Assembly: GCF_050589645.1 (NCBI RefSeq)
Contig: NZ_JBNGOQ010000005.1
Coordinates: 372,001-436,000, forward strand
Source: JBNGOQ01 sp050589645
GTDB lineage: Bacteria; Bacteroidota; Bacteroidia; Flavobacteriales; Flavobacteriaceae
Direction: 5' to 3'
DNA length: 64,000 bases
The notes under the pieces were generated by a model that ran no database searches, had not been told where the DNA came from, and saw only the letters and a list, made by a program, of their open reading frames with translations. Positions 33,839-42,551 of the stretch are shown one piece after another (position 1 is the stretch's first letter; every line of letters starts with the position of its first letter). The position numbers and the translations under genes are program-made.

Positions 33839-34987
33839 TCAAGAGACCTTTTCCCCACGGGTCGCACTAATATAAGAAGTGGGCGTCTCACCGGTTAGCT
33901 TCTTAAAGACATTATTAAACGAAGATTTGGAATTAAAGCCGCATTCCAACGCCAAGCCCAATACGGTGTACTTTTTTGAATCCTCGGAAGTAATCCTATC
34001 CTTAAATTCCTTGACACGATACGAATTGATGTAATCGGAAAAATTCATCCGTAACCGTTCATTGATGATCTGGGACAAGTGATTGGAGGAAATATCCAAT
34101 TGATCCGAAAGTGATGTCAGCGTCAATTTTGGATTCAAATAGGGGGTATCGGATTTCATATAGGCCTCAAGGCGATTTAAATACACCTTTGCCGTTTCTT
34201 CCTTTAAACCCGAATGGGCATAGGGGGTAAATACGTTCCAGTCCTGATATTTAAAAACCTCAGTGGTATCACTATCCGATATAGGGGTCGATTGCACAAA
34301 TAAATGGGTCCGCTTTAAACCCAAATACCCAAGGGCTATCATGAAAACTGCGAATACCAACAATCCCGTATTTTGCAGGTCGGCCATATTGGTCAAGGTC
34401 GATACGGCAACGATAGACCAAAGTACCAAGTACCCCAACACCAGGTTTCTTAACCAAAACAGGCCGTTATTTTTTAGCGACCGTATCTGTGACCTCCATT
34501 TGATCAGGTAGGTGTTGAGTTTTATTAAACTCAAAACCAGGTAGGATGCCACAATAAGGGCATGGACCATCGCCAAGATCAGAATGGTTGTATTTTGAAA
34601 GGCCAGTTGACGGTCCCGGGTACCGGTATAGAGCTCTATTTTGGTATCACCGCCCAAAACAAAGAAAGGAATGGAGGCTATGAGGCCAATAAAAAAAGGA
34701 ATTAAAAACAGAAAATAGGTTTTTTTAAAAGGGTCGTTAACTATGGCCAATACATAGATATAGAGTAGCGAAGTATGTAGTAATGGAAAGAAATCCAAAA
34801 CCCCTAGGATATGGGGATAGATCAGGTAAATTTCTATTTCCATTCCGTATTGAAAGGTAAATTCGATTGCCGTTAACAACAGCCAAATGCCTAAAAGGGT
34901 ATTGGGAATGTTGTTGTGCCGTTTGCTTAGGATCAATACCGCCAAAAGCAAACAAACCGATGAGGCGACTATGAATATCAAGTGCAT
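33839..34987 (-). CDS. AraC-family regulator with seven-helix membrane sensor
   Basis: A 382-residue protein. The N-terminal 230 residues have about seven transmembrane helices (LIFIVASSVCLLLAVLILSK at the start, then near 35-55, 65-85, 95-118, 135-155, 180-205 and 210-230). The C-terminal part is an AraC DNA-binding domain (LSDQLDISSNHLSQIINERL, LGLALECGFNSKSSFNNVFK, TGETPTSYI). Such proteins sense something at the membrane and act on nearby genes without a separate kinase. The DUF4199 and NTF2-like genes lie just upstream on the same strand and are possible targets. Confidence 0.9.
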   Translation of the reverse strand: MHLIFIVASSVCLLLAVLILSKRHNNIPNTLLGIWLLLTAIEFTFQYGMEIEIYLIYPHILGVLDFFPLLHTSLLYIYVLAIVNDPFKKTYFLFLIPFFIGLIASIPFFVLGGDTKIELYTGTRDRQLAFQNTTILILAMVHALIVASYLVLSLIKLNTYLIKWRSQIRSLKNNGLFWLRNLVLGYLVLWSIVAVSTLTNMADLQNTGLLVFAVFMIALGYLGLKRTHLFVQSTPISDSDTTEVFKYQDWNVFTPYAHSGLKEETAKVYLNRLEAYMKSDTPYLNPKLTLTSLSDQLDISSNHLSQIINERLRMNFSDYINSYRVKEFKDRITSEDSKKYTVLGLALECGFNSKSSFNNVFKKLTGETPTSYISATRGEKVS

Positions 34988-35025
34988 GGACCGTAGCTTT
35001 TAAACCATAAAACCAGGTATCTAAG

Positions 35026-35523
35026 TTACCTTTTTCTGGTCATAAACCATACCAGTAACAGCGCTGTTATGATACCAAAAACCAATAGTTGTATAAATAT
35101 GGTTATTGAAAATGCCCCCGGTTGTGACAAAATATCGACCAGTTTTAACGATTGTTCCACCTGATCTTCCGTTAAGGTGCCATTGTTGCCTATTTTTTCC
35201 ATGTTCTCTTCCCTTATGATTTTTAGGAGCCCATCATCGATAAATTTATTATAGACATATACAAATAGGGAATAGATAGCACTGCCTATGATCACCACAA
35301 TGGCACTAATGATGAAGCTGTTCTTAAAGTTGGCCATGCTGTTCCTTCTTTTGAACTGCCGTATGGCCAAAAAGACACCTATCGGCAGGGCGATATAAAA
35401 AATATAACCAAGTGGTGAACTGTGCGACACCTCGGCCAATCGGTAAAACAGGCCATAAACAAATAAAAATAATCCTAAATACAGTCCGTACCTCAGGGCG
35501 ATCTGTCTTGCGCTTTTTTCCAT
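35026..35523 (-). CDS. DUF4199 integral membrane protein
   Basis: A 165-residue protein with four transmembrane helices (near residues 9-30, 36-54, 68-92, 138-161). The sequence IALRYGLYLGLFLFVYGLFY, then FKNSFIISAIVVIIGSAIYS and a charged periplasmic segment (IREENMEKIGNNGTL), matches the DUF4199 family of Bacteroidota. Function unknown. It ends 38 bp before the AraC gene on the same strand, so the two may share a transcript. Confidence 0.85.
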   Translation of the reverse strand: MEKSARQIALRYGLYLGLFLFVYGLFYRLAEVSHSSPLGYIFYIALPIGVFLAIRQFKRRNSMANFKNSFIISAIVVIIGSAIYSLFVYVYNKFIDDGLLKIIREENMEKIGNNGTLTEDQVEQSLKLVDILSQPGAFSITIFIQLLVFGIITALLLVWFMTRKR

Positions 35524-35698
35524 GATTTTGATATTTTTTGAAGGGTGTTAAAGTGAGTAAATGAAACGTGCCTGTAATACGCTTACCAGTTCATATATGG
35601 TACGACCGGTCATTTTTCTATGGGGCAATTGCATACCGGGTTCGAAAAAGCCACTTCCAAATCGAAGACATAGGAACGAATAGCATAGTACGATATCA

Positions 35699-36439
35699 CT
35701 ACTTTCTATTGGCAATGATGGTACCTGTGGGTTGTACAAACTCGAGTAGGGCAATCTTGCCATTTTCTTCTTTGAACTTTACCGAGATACCCGGTGCGCT
35801 GTCAATGGAATAAACGTTTTTAGCGCTTTCGGTAAGGGTATGGTTTAACTGGCCCTCGAGAAAGATCATTAGCCGTTTTTTATCCTCCGATACCAATATT
35901 TTAAATACAGTGCCACCGGTGTAGTAATCACCGAGGTATTTTACCCATTCTTTGGGCACATCGGTGGTGTCCGAGGTAGCGTTTGGAGCTTTGTTTATTT
36001 TGTGCTTTATGGCATCGACAATACGCCATTTACCATCCGCTTCCTTTTCCCAAATTTCCATATAGGCGTTGGTTTCGGTGATTTTTTCACCTGCTCCTTT
36101 TGGTGTTAGGGTCGTAATGATCTTCCCTTTGTCGTATGCCATGTGGTGGTCAACGATCAAGGTATCAATTTCCAATTCATAGTGCACCTCATAATACTGG
36201 TGTACGCCTTTCACATTTTTCACTACCGCTTGTCGCTGGGCGGCGTCATAAAACCTATTTGAAAAAATATCGGCAAAACCTTCGCCATTTCCGGCGTTGA
36301 AATCTTTGACAAAGGTTTCAATTCTTTTTTCCAGTTCTTTTTTGGCTTGTGCGCGGTGTTTGTCCAGTTTGGATTGGCCATATCCTGTTGATGCCACTAA
36401 CGATAGTATTAAAACAGCCACTATCCCTTTGTTTTTCAT
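35699..36439 (-). CDS. Secreted protein with NTF2-like domain
   Basis: A 246-residue exported protein. The start at 36439 (MKNKGIVAVLILSLVASTGY, cleavage at YGQ) is preferred over an in-frame ATG ten codons upstream. Residues about 30-150 form an NTF2/SnoaL-like (DUF4440-type) fold: RIETFVKDFNAGNGEGFADI, RFYDAAQ, TNAYMEIWEKEADGKWRIVD. The remaining 95 residues are a small beta domain of the kind often attached to beta-lactamase-like serine hydrolases (YLGDYYTGGTVFKILVSEDK, MIFLEGQLNHTL). A binding rather than catalytic role is likely. Confidence 0.75.
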   Translation of the reverse strand: MKNKGIVAVLILSLVASTGYGQSKLDKHRAQAKKELEKRIETFVKDFNAGNGEGFADIFSNRFYDAAQRQAVVKNVKGVHQYYEVHYELEIDTLIVDHHMAYDKGKIITTLTPKGAGEKITETNAYMEIWEKEADGKWRIVDAIKHKINKAPNATSDTTDVPKEWVKYLGDYYTGGTVFKILVSEDKKRLMIFLEGQLNHTLTESAKNVYSIDSAPGISVKFKEENGKIALLEFVQPTGTIIANRK

Positions 36440-36552
36440 GATGCTACTTTTTGAATTATTGGAATACAAATCTAGCCTGTCAAAAGAAGCGAATCGACCA
36501 ATCCTATAGGGGAAGACCTATTTTGCTTTGGAAAAGGACATCATTTGATAGT

Positions 36553-36622
36553 GGAAGAAAATAAAACTGTTGGAGCCAGTCGTTCGGCCTTCTATTTACA
36601 TTTGGCGCCGCAATGTAAATTT
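36553..36622 (+). repeat. Dispersed structured repeat, copy C
   Basis: Third and most diverged copy of the 70-bp element. Its second hairpin is perfect (TTTACATT / AATGTAAA around TGGCGCCGC), where copies A and B have TTTTC / GAAAA arms, so paired bases changed together. It lies in the 247-bp gap between the NTF2-like and peptidase genes. Confidence 0.75.
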
Positions 36623-36686
36623 GTATCCGCCCTTGGAGGACAAGCGGGTTGTAGCTGTAATTGGCACTGGTTGTTAGGTTAATTTT

Positions 36687-37433
36687 TTATTGGTCAAACG
36701 AACTCGCCGATTCGTTGAAAAGATCTGAAGGTTTCCTCGTCGGATTGGCAGCAATATAATCTTTTACTAATTTAAAACCGATGGAGTATCCCGTCCATCG
36801 TGGAACATCAGGACTTGTACCGAAAAACCATCTCGCATGATTGTAAGAGCTATCGTTCCAACTTTCCCCAGCGATGTCAATCCATTCCTCCAACGTACTT
36901 CCTGTAAGTGCTACGGACCAGATAGGTGGATCGATACCTGTAATTTCCATTGCGAAACAATCGGCCAAACCTTCCGAAACACTGGCTTCGAGCAAAGTTG
37001 AACCATAGCCGACCGTACGCCTACGTTTTGCGTGATGCATTTCGTGAGCCAATAGCGGACCGAGTTCAGTTGCAATGGACTGCGCCAGATTGGTAAAGTT
37101 TGGATCAATTGATAGTATGACCTCCCCTGCGTTTGGATTAAATCCACCGATCCCAATTTCTGGAATTGCATTAGATGGTGAAGCCTTTATCCGTATGTTC
37201 AGATTCTCGACCGACATTTTTTGGTTGACCAATGAAATAGTTTCCCGGATTACCGTTTCGATGGCATTTCTTTCGGGGTCGAGCTCGCCATTGTCTTCAA
37301 AGAAGAGACGGCTTTCGAAGGGTAGGGCTATCCCAGTTTCGGCACCTCCATTTTCCGTATCATCCCCCGAAGAACAACTTAAAACGGATAAATTGATAAA
37401 CAAAATCACTGTAAGAAGAAAGATTTTTTTCAT
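36687..37433 (-). CDS. DUF2268-type putative zinc metallopeptidase, lipoprotein
   Basis: A 248-residue protein started at 37433 (MKKIFLLTVILFINLSVLSC, lipid Cys at 20); an upstream ATG at 37502 is open but lacks signal features. The mature region has IGGFNPNAGEVILSIDP, then the zinc motif LLAHEMHHAKR (HEMHH) and EGLADCFAME, where the Glu of EGLAD is the likely third ligand. This matches the DUF2268/COG5504 predicted Zn-dependent proteases. It would act on proteins in the periplasm or outside; the substrate is unknown. Confidence 0.85.
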   Translation of the reverse strand: MKKIFLLTVILFINLSVLSCSSGDDTENGGAETGIALPFESRLFFEDNGELDPERNAIETVIRETISLVNQKMSVENLNIRIKASPSNAIPEIGIGGFNPNAGEVILSIDPNFTNLAQSIATELGPLLAHEMHHAKRRRTVGYGSTLLEASVSEGLADCFAMEITGIDPPIWSVALTGSTLEEWIDIAGESWNDSSYNHARWFFGTSPDVPRWTGYSIGFKLVKDYIAANPTRKPSDLFNESASSFDQ

Positions 37434-37707
37434 ATTAGCGTAAAGGTTACGGCTATGATTCCATTGGAAAAATCCCTTGCAATCAATTATTATGTTGTTC
37501 ACACCTCTAAACTAATGGATTTTTGATGGTTATAAAAGTATTTGTGGCCACAAGGACGTTTCTTCGGCCTCCATTCCTTAAAGTATGCGCCAATCCTCCA
37601 ACGCGATTGATGATGATACTGCCTATCTATTAATAAACAACAGGAGACTTTATCTTTCCCGGTATGGGGAGCGAGGAGCTGGTGAATCTGGTGGTATAAA
37701 TGAAGTC

Positions 37708-39474
37708 CTACGCTACCCGTTCTTGCTGGGCTATTTTGGCCAGGGTCTTATAAAGTCCTGCCGGATCAAAAGGTTTACAGATAAGACCGTCCATTCCGTA
37801 TTCCTTGATCTCATCTTTGATGTCTACACCAGTAGAGGCGGACAGGGCATATATGGGGACCACCTTGTTCAAGGGATTGTGGGAATCCCTGATCGATTTA
37901 CAGGACTCAAATCCGTTCATGACCGGCATCTGCAGGTCCATCAAAATCATGTCATAGCAGTTGGCCGTCGCCATTTTTAGGCCAATTAAGCCGTTTTCCG
38001 CAATATCAAAATCAATTTTCCATCTGGTGAACAGTTTTTTGATGACCATGATATTCAATTTGTTGTCCTCTACCACAAGGATTTTAATGCCCCCTAGACC
38101 TTTTTGGTCCTGAATATTGGAATAATTGACAATATCTTCCTCTTCTTCCTGAAAATCGGTTAAATGGCTCTTTTGCAAATTCAGATAAAAGGTAAAACTG
38201 GATCCCTTTCCAATTTCGCTCTCCAAACTTATAGCACTGCCCATGATTTCCAACAGCTGTTTGCAAATGGCCAATCCCAATCCGGTACCGCCATATTTTC
38301 TCGTGGTATCGGTATTGGCCTGGGCAAAAGATTGGAAAATCTGCCCCTGCTTGTCCGCTGGGATACCAATTCCGGTATCCTTCACCTCAAATCGTAAAAG
38401 ATGGGTGTCATCGGTTTCATCGGCCATTTCAATGTCCAATATTACACGTCCTTCTTCCGTAAATTTTATGGCATTGTTGATAAGGTTGGTCAGTATTTGG
38501 GAGATCCGGGTACTGTCCCCGACCAATATTTTTGGTATGGAATTGTCCTTCTTTATGACGAAGGTGATGTCTTTTTTCTTTGCCTTGTTGTGGAAAATAC
38601 TTTGTAGTCCGTTGAGTACCTGCTCCAGGCTAAAGTCGGCCTCCTCCAATTGAAGGGAACCGGAAGCTATTTTGTTGAAATCCAAAATATCGTTCACCAG
38701 GCCCAAAAGGTGTTCCGATGAATATTTAAGGGCCTGAAGGTTCTCCAATTGCTCCTTTTTGGGATCTTCCATAAGCAAGAGGTGGCTTACGCCAATTACG
38801 GCATTTAAGGGCGTCCTTATTTCGTGGGACATGGTGGATAGAAAATCGTCCTTGGCCTTGTTGGCCTTGGTCTCCTTTTCTTTTGCTTGGATCAGGGCGT
38901 ATTCGGTCTCCTTTAAATCGGAGATGTCCACCAAGGTACCAATATAGCCCTCCGCTTTGCCCTTGTCCGATTTAACGGCCTTCAAGGAAAAGTCGAACCA
39001 CTTGATCTGGCGATCGGGCATTAAACATTTAACGCGCTTGCTGAAGGGCTTAAAATTGGGGTCGTTCAGGTTGATCAGTTTCTTTAGTGGCTTACCATGT
39101 TCATCCCTAAGGAATTCATAGTAGGGCCTTCCCAGGTTATCGGCCACCTTAAGGCCCGTAAGTGTTTCCCAGGCAGGGTTCAGATAGGACCATTTTCCGC
39201 CTAGGTCCATTTCGAAAATAACATCTTTGATATTCCCGGCAATCTTTGACAGTTGACCCGTGATCAACTCCACATTGTTCTTCAATTGCTGGTTGGCTTC
39301 ATATAATTCCACCGAGCTTTTTTCCAAAATGGTCTCCATATGGGACAGGTCGTTATCAAAGGCGGTATAGGCCTGGTTTACCTGCTCCAAAAAAGGTTCC
39401 AACTGAAGCCGGGTCCCCGGATCGATGTCTACCTTTTTAAGTTGCCTCTTTAAAAGCCTGTGCAATTTGTTCAT
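37708..39474 (-). CDS. Hybrid sensor histidine kinase with PAS and receiver domains
   Basis: A 588-residue soluble kinase without membrane helices. Residues 30-80 form a coiled coil, residues about 75-195 a PAS domain (IKDVIFEMDLGGKWSYLNPA, VDISDLKETEYAL). The dimerisation domain has the H-box FLSTMSHEIRTPLNAVIG (His 217). The ATPase has the N box LTNLINNAIKFT, the G1 box KDTGIGIP and the G2 box GGTGLGLAICKQ. A C-terminal receiver domain (ILVVEDNKLN, phospho-Asp in MILMDLQMP, then CKPFDP) ends the protein. The start overlaps the stop of the FIST gene by 4 bp (ATGA), so the two are translationally coupled. The output regulator is not in the window. Confidence 0.94.
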   Translation of the reverse strand: MNKLHRLLKRQLKKVDIDPGTRLQLEPFLEQVNQAYTAFDNDLSHMETILEKSSVELYEANQQLKNNVELITGQLSKIAGNIKDVIFEMDLGGKWSYLNPAWETLTGLKVADNLGRPYYEFLRDEHGKPLKKLINLNDPNFKPFSKRVKCLMPDRQIKWFDFSLKAVKSDKGKAEGYIGTLVDISDLKETEYALIQAKEKETKANKAKDDFLSTMSHEIRTPLNAVIGVSHLLLMEDPKKEQLENLQALKYSSEHLLGLVNDILDFNKIASGSLQLEEADFSLEQVLNGLQSIFHNKAKKKDITFVIKKDNSIPKILVGDSTRISQILTNLINNAIKFTEEGRVILDIEMADETDDTHLLRFEVKDTGIGIPADKQGQIFQSFAQANTDTTRKYGGTGLGLAICKQLLEIMGSAISLESEIGKGSSFTFYLNLQKSHLTDFQEEEEDIVNYSNIQDQKGLGGIKILVVEDNKLNIMVIKKLFTRWKIDFDIAENGLIGLKMATANCYDMILMDLQMPVMNGFESCKSIRDSHNPLNKVVPIYALSASTGVDIKDEIKEYGMDGLICKPFDPAGLYKTLAKIAQQERVA

Positions 39475-40598
39475 TCCGAAAAAGTTGTAATGGTCATGGT
39501 CTGGTTATGCAGGGAACAAGGAGAGAACTTGTCAAAAGGGGCAATTTCCCCGTAGGAATAGAAGCCCGTGGTATGGACCCCGTCCCCGAGCACCTCGTTA
39601 ACGGCTTCCACTTCTTCCTCCACCAGCTGTTTCATCACCAAGCGTCGGCCCACACAACTGATCAAGAAGGCCAATTGATGCTGATATTCGGTTTTGTCCG
39701 TAGTAACCAGGGCCGATTGTCCCGCCCCATCGATGATTCTATCAATGTTGGCTTTCATTAGTCTAACATAGGATCCCTGGGGAATATTCCCGGCAAATGT
39801 CAGGCTGTTTTCGGCCTCATCGACCGAAAGGATGGTTCTTACTACGGGAATCTTGTTGTTTTCGTCCCGCATGCTCAATGGAAATAGCAGTCCTGAGCTG
39901 GGCAAGTCCTTGGCCTTATCGCCCAAAAAGGATTTATAAAGTTCCAATGCGGGCTGACCGTCCAATTCGTAAAGCACATTGTTATGGGACTTCGTCACCA
40001 AGCGCTCAATACCAAAACTGTCCCATCCTCCCTTAGATCCGAACCCAATCTTTAAATCCGGACCATAAAGCCCCAGGGCGACAATTTTTTTGGATTGTAC
40101 TTCACCATTATGGATGACAAAAGTATTTTCAAAATTCGCTCCATCTCCTGCCAAACCCCCAGTAATGCTTATGGATTTGTCGATTTTGGAGTGGAGGCCC
40201 TTCACCAGTTCGGCACCGTTTACATTAAGACCATCACTCAAAATAAATATATGGCGTAGGTCCTTATCTATCAGATTCTCGCTAATCTCGTTTCCTGCGC
40301 CAAAACAGTCCAGGTCATAGGTGGTGAGGTCAATGTCCGTTGTCCTTAAAGTGGTTTTATCAAACTTTACCGCGGTTAGGGTAATGGTGGAATCCAACAC
40401 CTCGTTTCCCATAATTTCACCAGCGGTGGAACAACCTATGGAAATGGTATTTTCAAACTTTTCATTTAGTCTTTTTACGAACTCCCGGGTCTCCGGAAAA
40501 GTGGGGGAAGCAAAAAGGAAAAAAACTTCTGGGGCAAACGGAATTTCAATTTGATCTACGTCATCAAGCGCAACGATCTTGTGCTGGTATATTTTCAT
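39471..40598 (-). CDS. FIST-domain ligand-sensing protein
   Basis: A 375-residue soluble protein with FIST_N (residues about 25-215: FLFASPTFPETREFVKRLNE, ISIGCSTAGEIMGNEVLD, ISITGGLAGDGANF) and FIST_C (about 220-360: VLYELDGQPALELYKSFLGD, VHTTGFYSYGEIAP). FIST proteins are predicted sensors of small molecules such as amino acids. It is the first gene of a two-gene operon with the hybrid kinase, so it probably passes its signal to that kinase's PAS or coiled-coil region. The terminal GFYSYGEIAP is the usual FIST_C ending. Confidence 0.92.
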   Translation of the reverse strand: MKIYQHKIVALDDVDQIEIPFAPEVFFLFASPTFPETREFVKRLNEKFENTISIGCSTAGEIMGNEVLDSTITLTAVKFDKTTLRTTDIDLTTYDLDCFGAGNEISENLIDKDLRHIFILSDGLNVNGAELVKGLHSKIDKSISITGGLAGDGANFENTFVIHNGEVQSKKIVALGLYGPDLKIGFGSKGGWDSFGIERLVTKSHNNVLYELDGQPALELYKSFLGDKAKDLPSSGLLFPLSMRDENNKIPVVRTILSVDEAENSLTFAGNIPQGSYVRLMKANIDRIIDGAGQSALVTTDKTEYQHQLAFLISCVGRRLVMKQLVEEEVEAVNEVLGDGVHTTGFYSYGEIAPFDKFSPCSLHNQTMTITTFSE

Positions 40599-40930
40599 GG
40601 GATAATGATTTAAAGAATTTTCTTACAAATCAGTAACGCAGCATTTTTGAAAAAAGTATTTAAGTGTTTATAACATGGATAGGATTTTGGTCCCCTACGA
40701 TTTGCCGATTATCACATCGCAGTACGATACAAGGGACTGAAGAAAAAATGAAACGGCCCATGGCGGGCCTCATATAAGGGAAACTTGTGGTGCTACGGAT
40801 GGACCCGGGCCCATTTCCCTGTCACGGGGCGAAATCAAAAAGTGCAGGACGCAAGATTTGGGTAGGGAAAACTTCCATAATCTTGTAATGCGCCTCTTTT
40901 TTGTCTAGACCTATTTGGGATACTTTGGGC
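40599..40930. other. Intergenic region without visible gene
   Basis: 332 bp between the FIST gene start and the end of the oxidoreductase gene. It must hold the FIST promoter. A short GC-rich inverted element (GGCCCATGGCGGGCC at about 40757) is the only structure noted. Confidence 0.5.
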
Positions 40931-42334
40931 TTACACCAGTTTCATCGCCTTTGGATCCCATTGAACGGCCTTACTCTGATAATAGCTTTCATTGGCCAAT
41001 AGCGCGGCTCCCGCAGCCCGCAGTCCAAAGGTAGGATCTTGCACCACGGTGTTCTTTCCCCGTACGCCTTGAAAGAAATTATAAAAATGGTCGTAATGGT
41101 CGCCTTTGTAACCCCTTGGGGCCTCAAAAGTGGTTTCCCCGAGTTTGAGGATCTCCTCCCTGCTTTCCAAATTTTTGGCGGCATAACCGTCACGTATCTT
41201 TTGCTGGGTTTCCTCGGTATAGGCGACCAGGGAATACCCGCCAGGCGTTTTCCCCAGTTTGGAACGCTTCAGTGTTACCGAATTGGCACTCACCTGCATT
41301 TCCCCTTCCGTACCTATAAGTCTAAAACCGCCACCACCGCCTGAACCGGCAATGAAATTCACGCGAAAGGACGCGTTAAAGGCAGCATGTGTCTTGGATT
41401 CCGGATAATCGTAAAAGGTGAGGGTAACATCGGGAACGTCGCGCCCATCCTTCCAATAACGCAGTCCACCCGTGGATAGGGCCCTATTGGGTCCTTGTGA
41501 GCTCAAAATAAAATTCAGGGTAGAAAACGCATGTACAAACAAATCGCCCGCAACACCGGTGCCATAGTCCCTATAATTCCGCCACCTAAAGAATCGCGTG
41601 GCGTCATAGGGCACTTTGGGCGCATTTCCTAAAAACGTATCGAAATCTACCGTATCCGGATGGGCGTCCGGGGGAATGGGATACTGCCAGGCCCCTTCCG
41701 AGGAATACCGATCGTTGTACATATCCAGCATCACCATTTCTCCGATGGCGCCTTCCTCATATAACTGTTTGGCCTTTTCATTACCCAGGGACGACATCCC
41801 CTGGCTTCCAACTTGGCAGATTTTGCCGGTCTCTTTCTGGACTTTGATAATCTCATGGCCTTCATCAAAATGTTGTACCATGGGTTTTTCACAATAGACG
41901 GCCTTCCCTGCTTTTAAGGCCTCAATAGTGATTTTCTTATGCCAATGGTCCGGAGTAGCCACGATTACGGCATCAATGTCCTTTCGTTCCAAGATCTTGC
42001 GATAATCCCGTGTTACAAAAAGCTGTGCCCCCCAGAGTTCCTTGGCCCGATCCAGTCGCCCGGTATAGAGATCACAGGCAGCAACCAGTTGTACCCCGGC
42101 TACTTTAAGGGCAGCGGTGGTATCGTATATGCCTTGGATACCGGAACCGATCAAAGCAAGGTTGATCTGGTCATTGGCACTAAATTTTTCGACTTCGTAA
42201 GATCGCTCCAACCACAACCGCTGTTTTTGTGATGGGGAGGAAAATACATAGGGTGCAGCGGTCACCAGGGCCGAGCCCATGGTCAGTTTTTTGATAAAAG
42301 ATCGTCTGTTTTTGCCTTTGTCGGTATTTTTCAT
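40931..42334 (-). CDS. Gfo/Idh/MocA-family oxidoreductase with Tat signal
   Basis: A 467-residue exported NAD(P)-dependent oxidoreductase. The start at 42334 begins a twin-arginine signal (KNRRSFIKKLTMGSALVTAA); the frame is open 39 codons upstream without signal features. The Rossmann domain has INLALIGSGIQGIYD, the family block VIVATPDHWHKKITIEALKA, then GKAVYCEKPM with the catalytic-site Lys of EKP. The C-terminal domain has HPDTVDFDTFLG, RWRNYRDYGTGVAGDLFVHA and a conserved GGLRYWKDGRDVPD. Relatives act on sugars or remove glycan caps. It may process carbohydrates in the periplasm. Confidence 0.9.
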   Translation of the reverse strand: MKNTDKGKNRRSFIKKLTMGSALVTAAPYVFSSPSQKQRLWLERSYEVEKFSANDQINLALIGSGIQGIYDTTAALKVAGVQLVAACDLYTGRLDRAKELWGAQLFVTRDYRKILERKDIDAVIVATPDHWHKKITIEALKAGKAVYCEKPMVQHFDEGHEIIKVQKETGKICQVGSQGMSSLGNEKAKQLYEEGAIGEMVMLDMYNDRYSSEGAWQYPIPPDAHPDTVDFDTFLGNAPKVPYDATRFFRWRNYRDYGTGVAGDLFVHAFSTLNFILSSQGPNRALSTGGLRYWKDGRDVPDVTLTFYDYPESKTHAAFNASFRVNFIAGSGGGGGFRLIGTEGEMQVSANSVTLKRSKLGKTPGGYSLVAYTEETQQKIRDGYAAKNLESREEILKLGETTFEAPRGYKGDHYDHFYNFFQGVRGKNTVVQDPTFGLRAAGAALLANESYYQSKAVQWDPKAMKLV

Positions 42335-42520
42335 GGTGTTCTGTGGATTGTGATGAAACGTTCTTGTAATGTACTCTTTTTTGGAGCTTAGGTCAAGTAT
42401 TCCCGCCCTGTAGAAAAAAATGGATAAGTAAAAGATCAAAAAGTATAACAATGCTTCCGCAAATCATGCCCTACGCTGGCAAAACCATTTACGATCAGGA
42501 AGTACTCCGGCCATTTTGGC

Positions 42521-42528
42521 TATATTTG
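42521..42528 (+). promoter_or_regulatory. -7 promoter element of the 42552 gene
   Basis: TATATTTG, an exact match to the Bacteroidota -7 consensus TAnnTTTG, 23 bp before the chosen start codon. No clear -33 TTG is seen at the usual distance. Confidence 0.55.
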
Positions 42529-42551
42529 GACTACCTTGGTACTTCAAAGTC

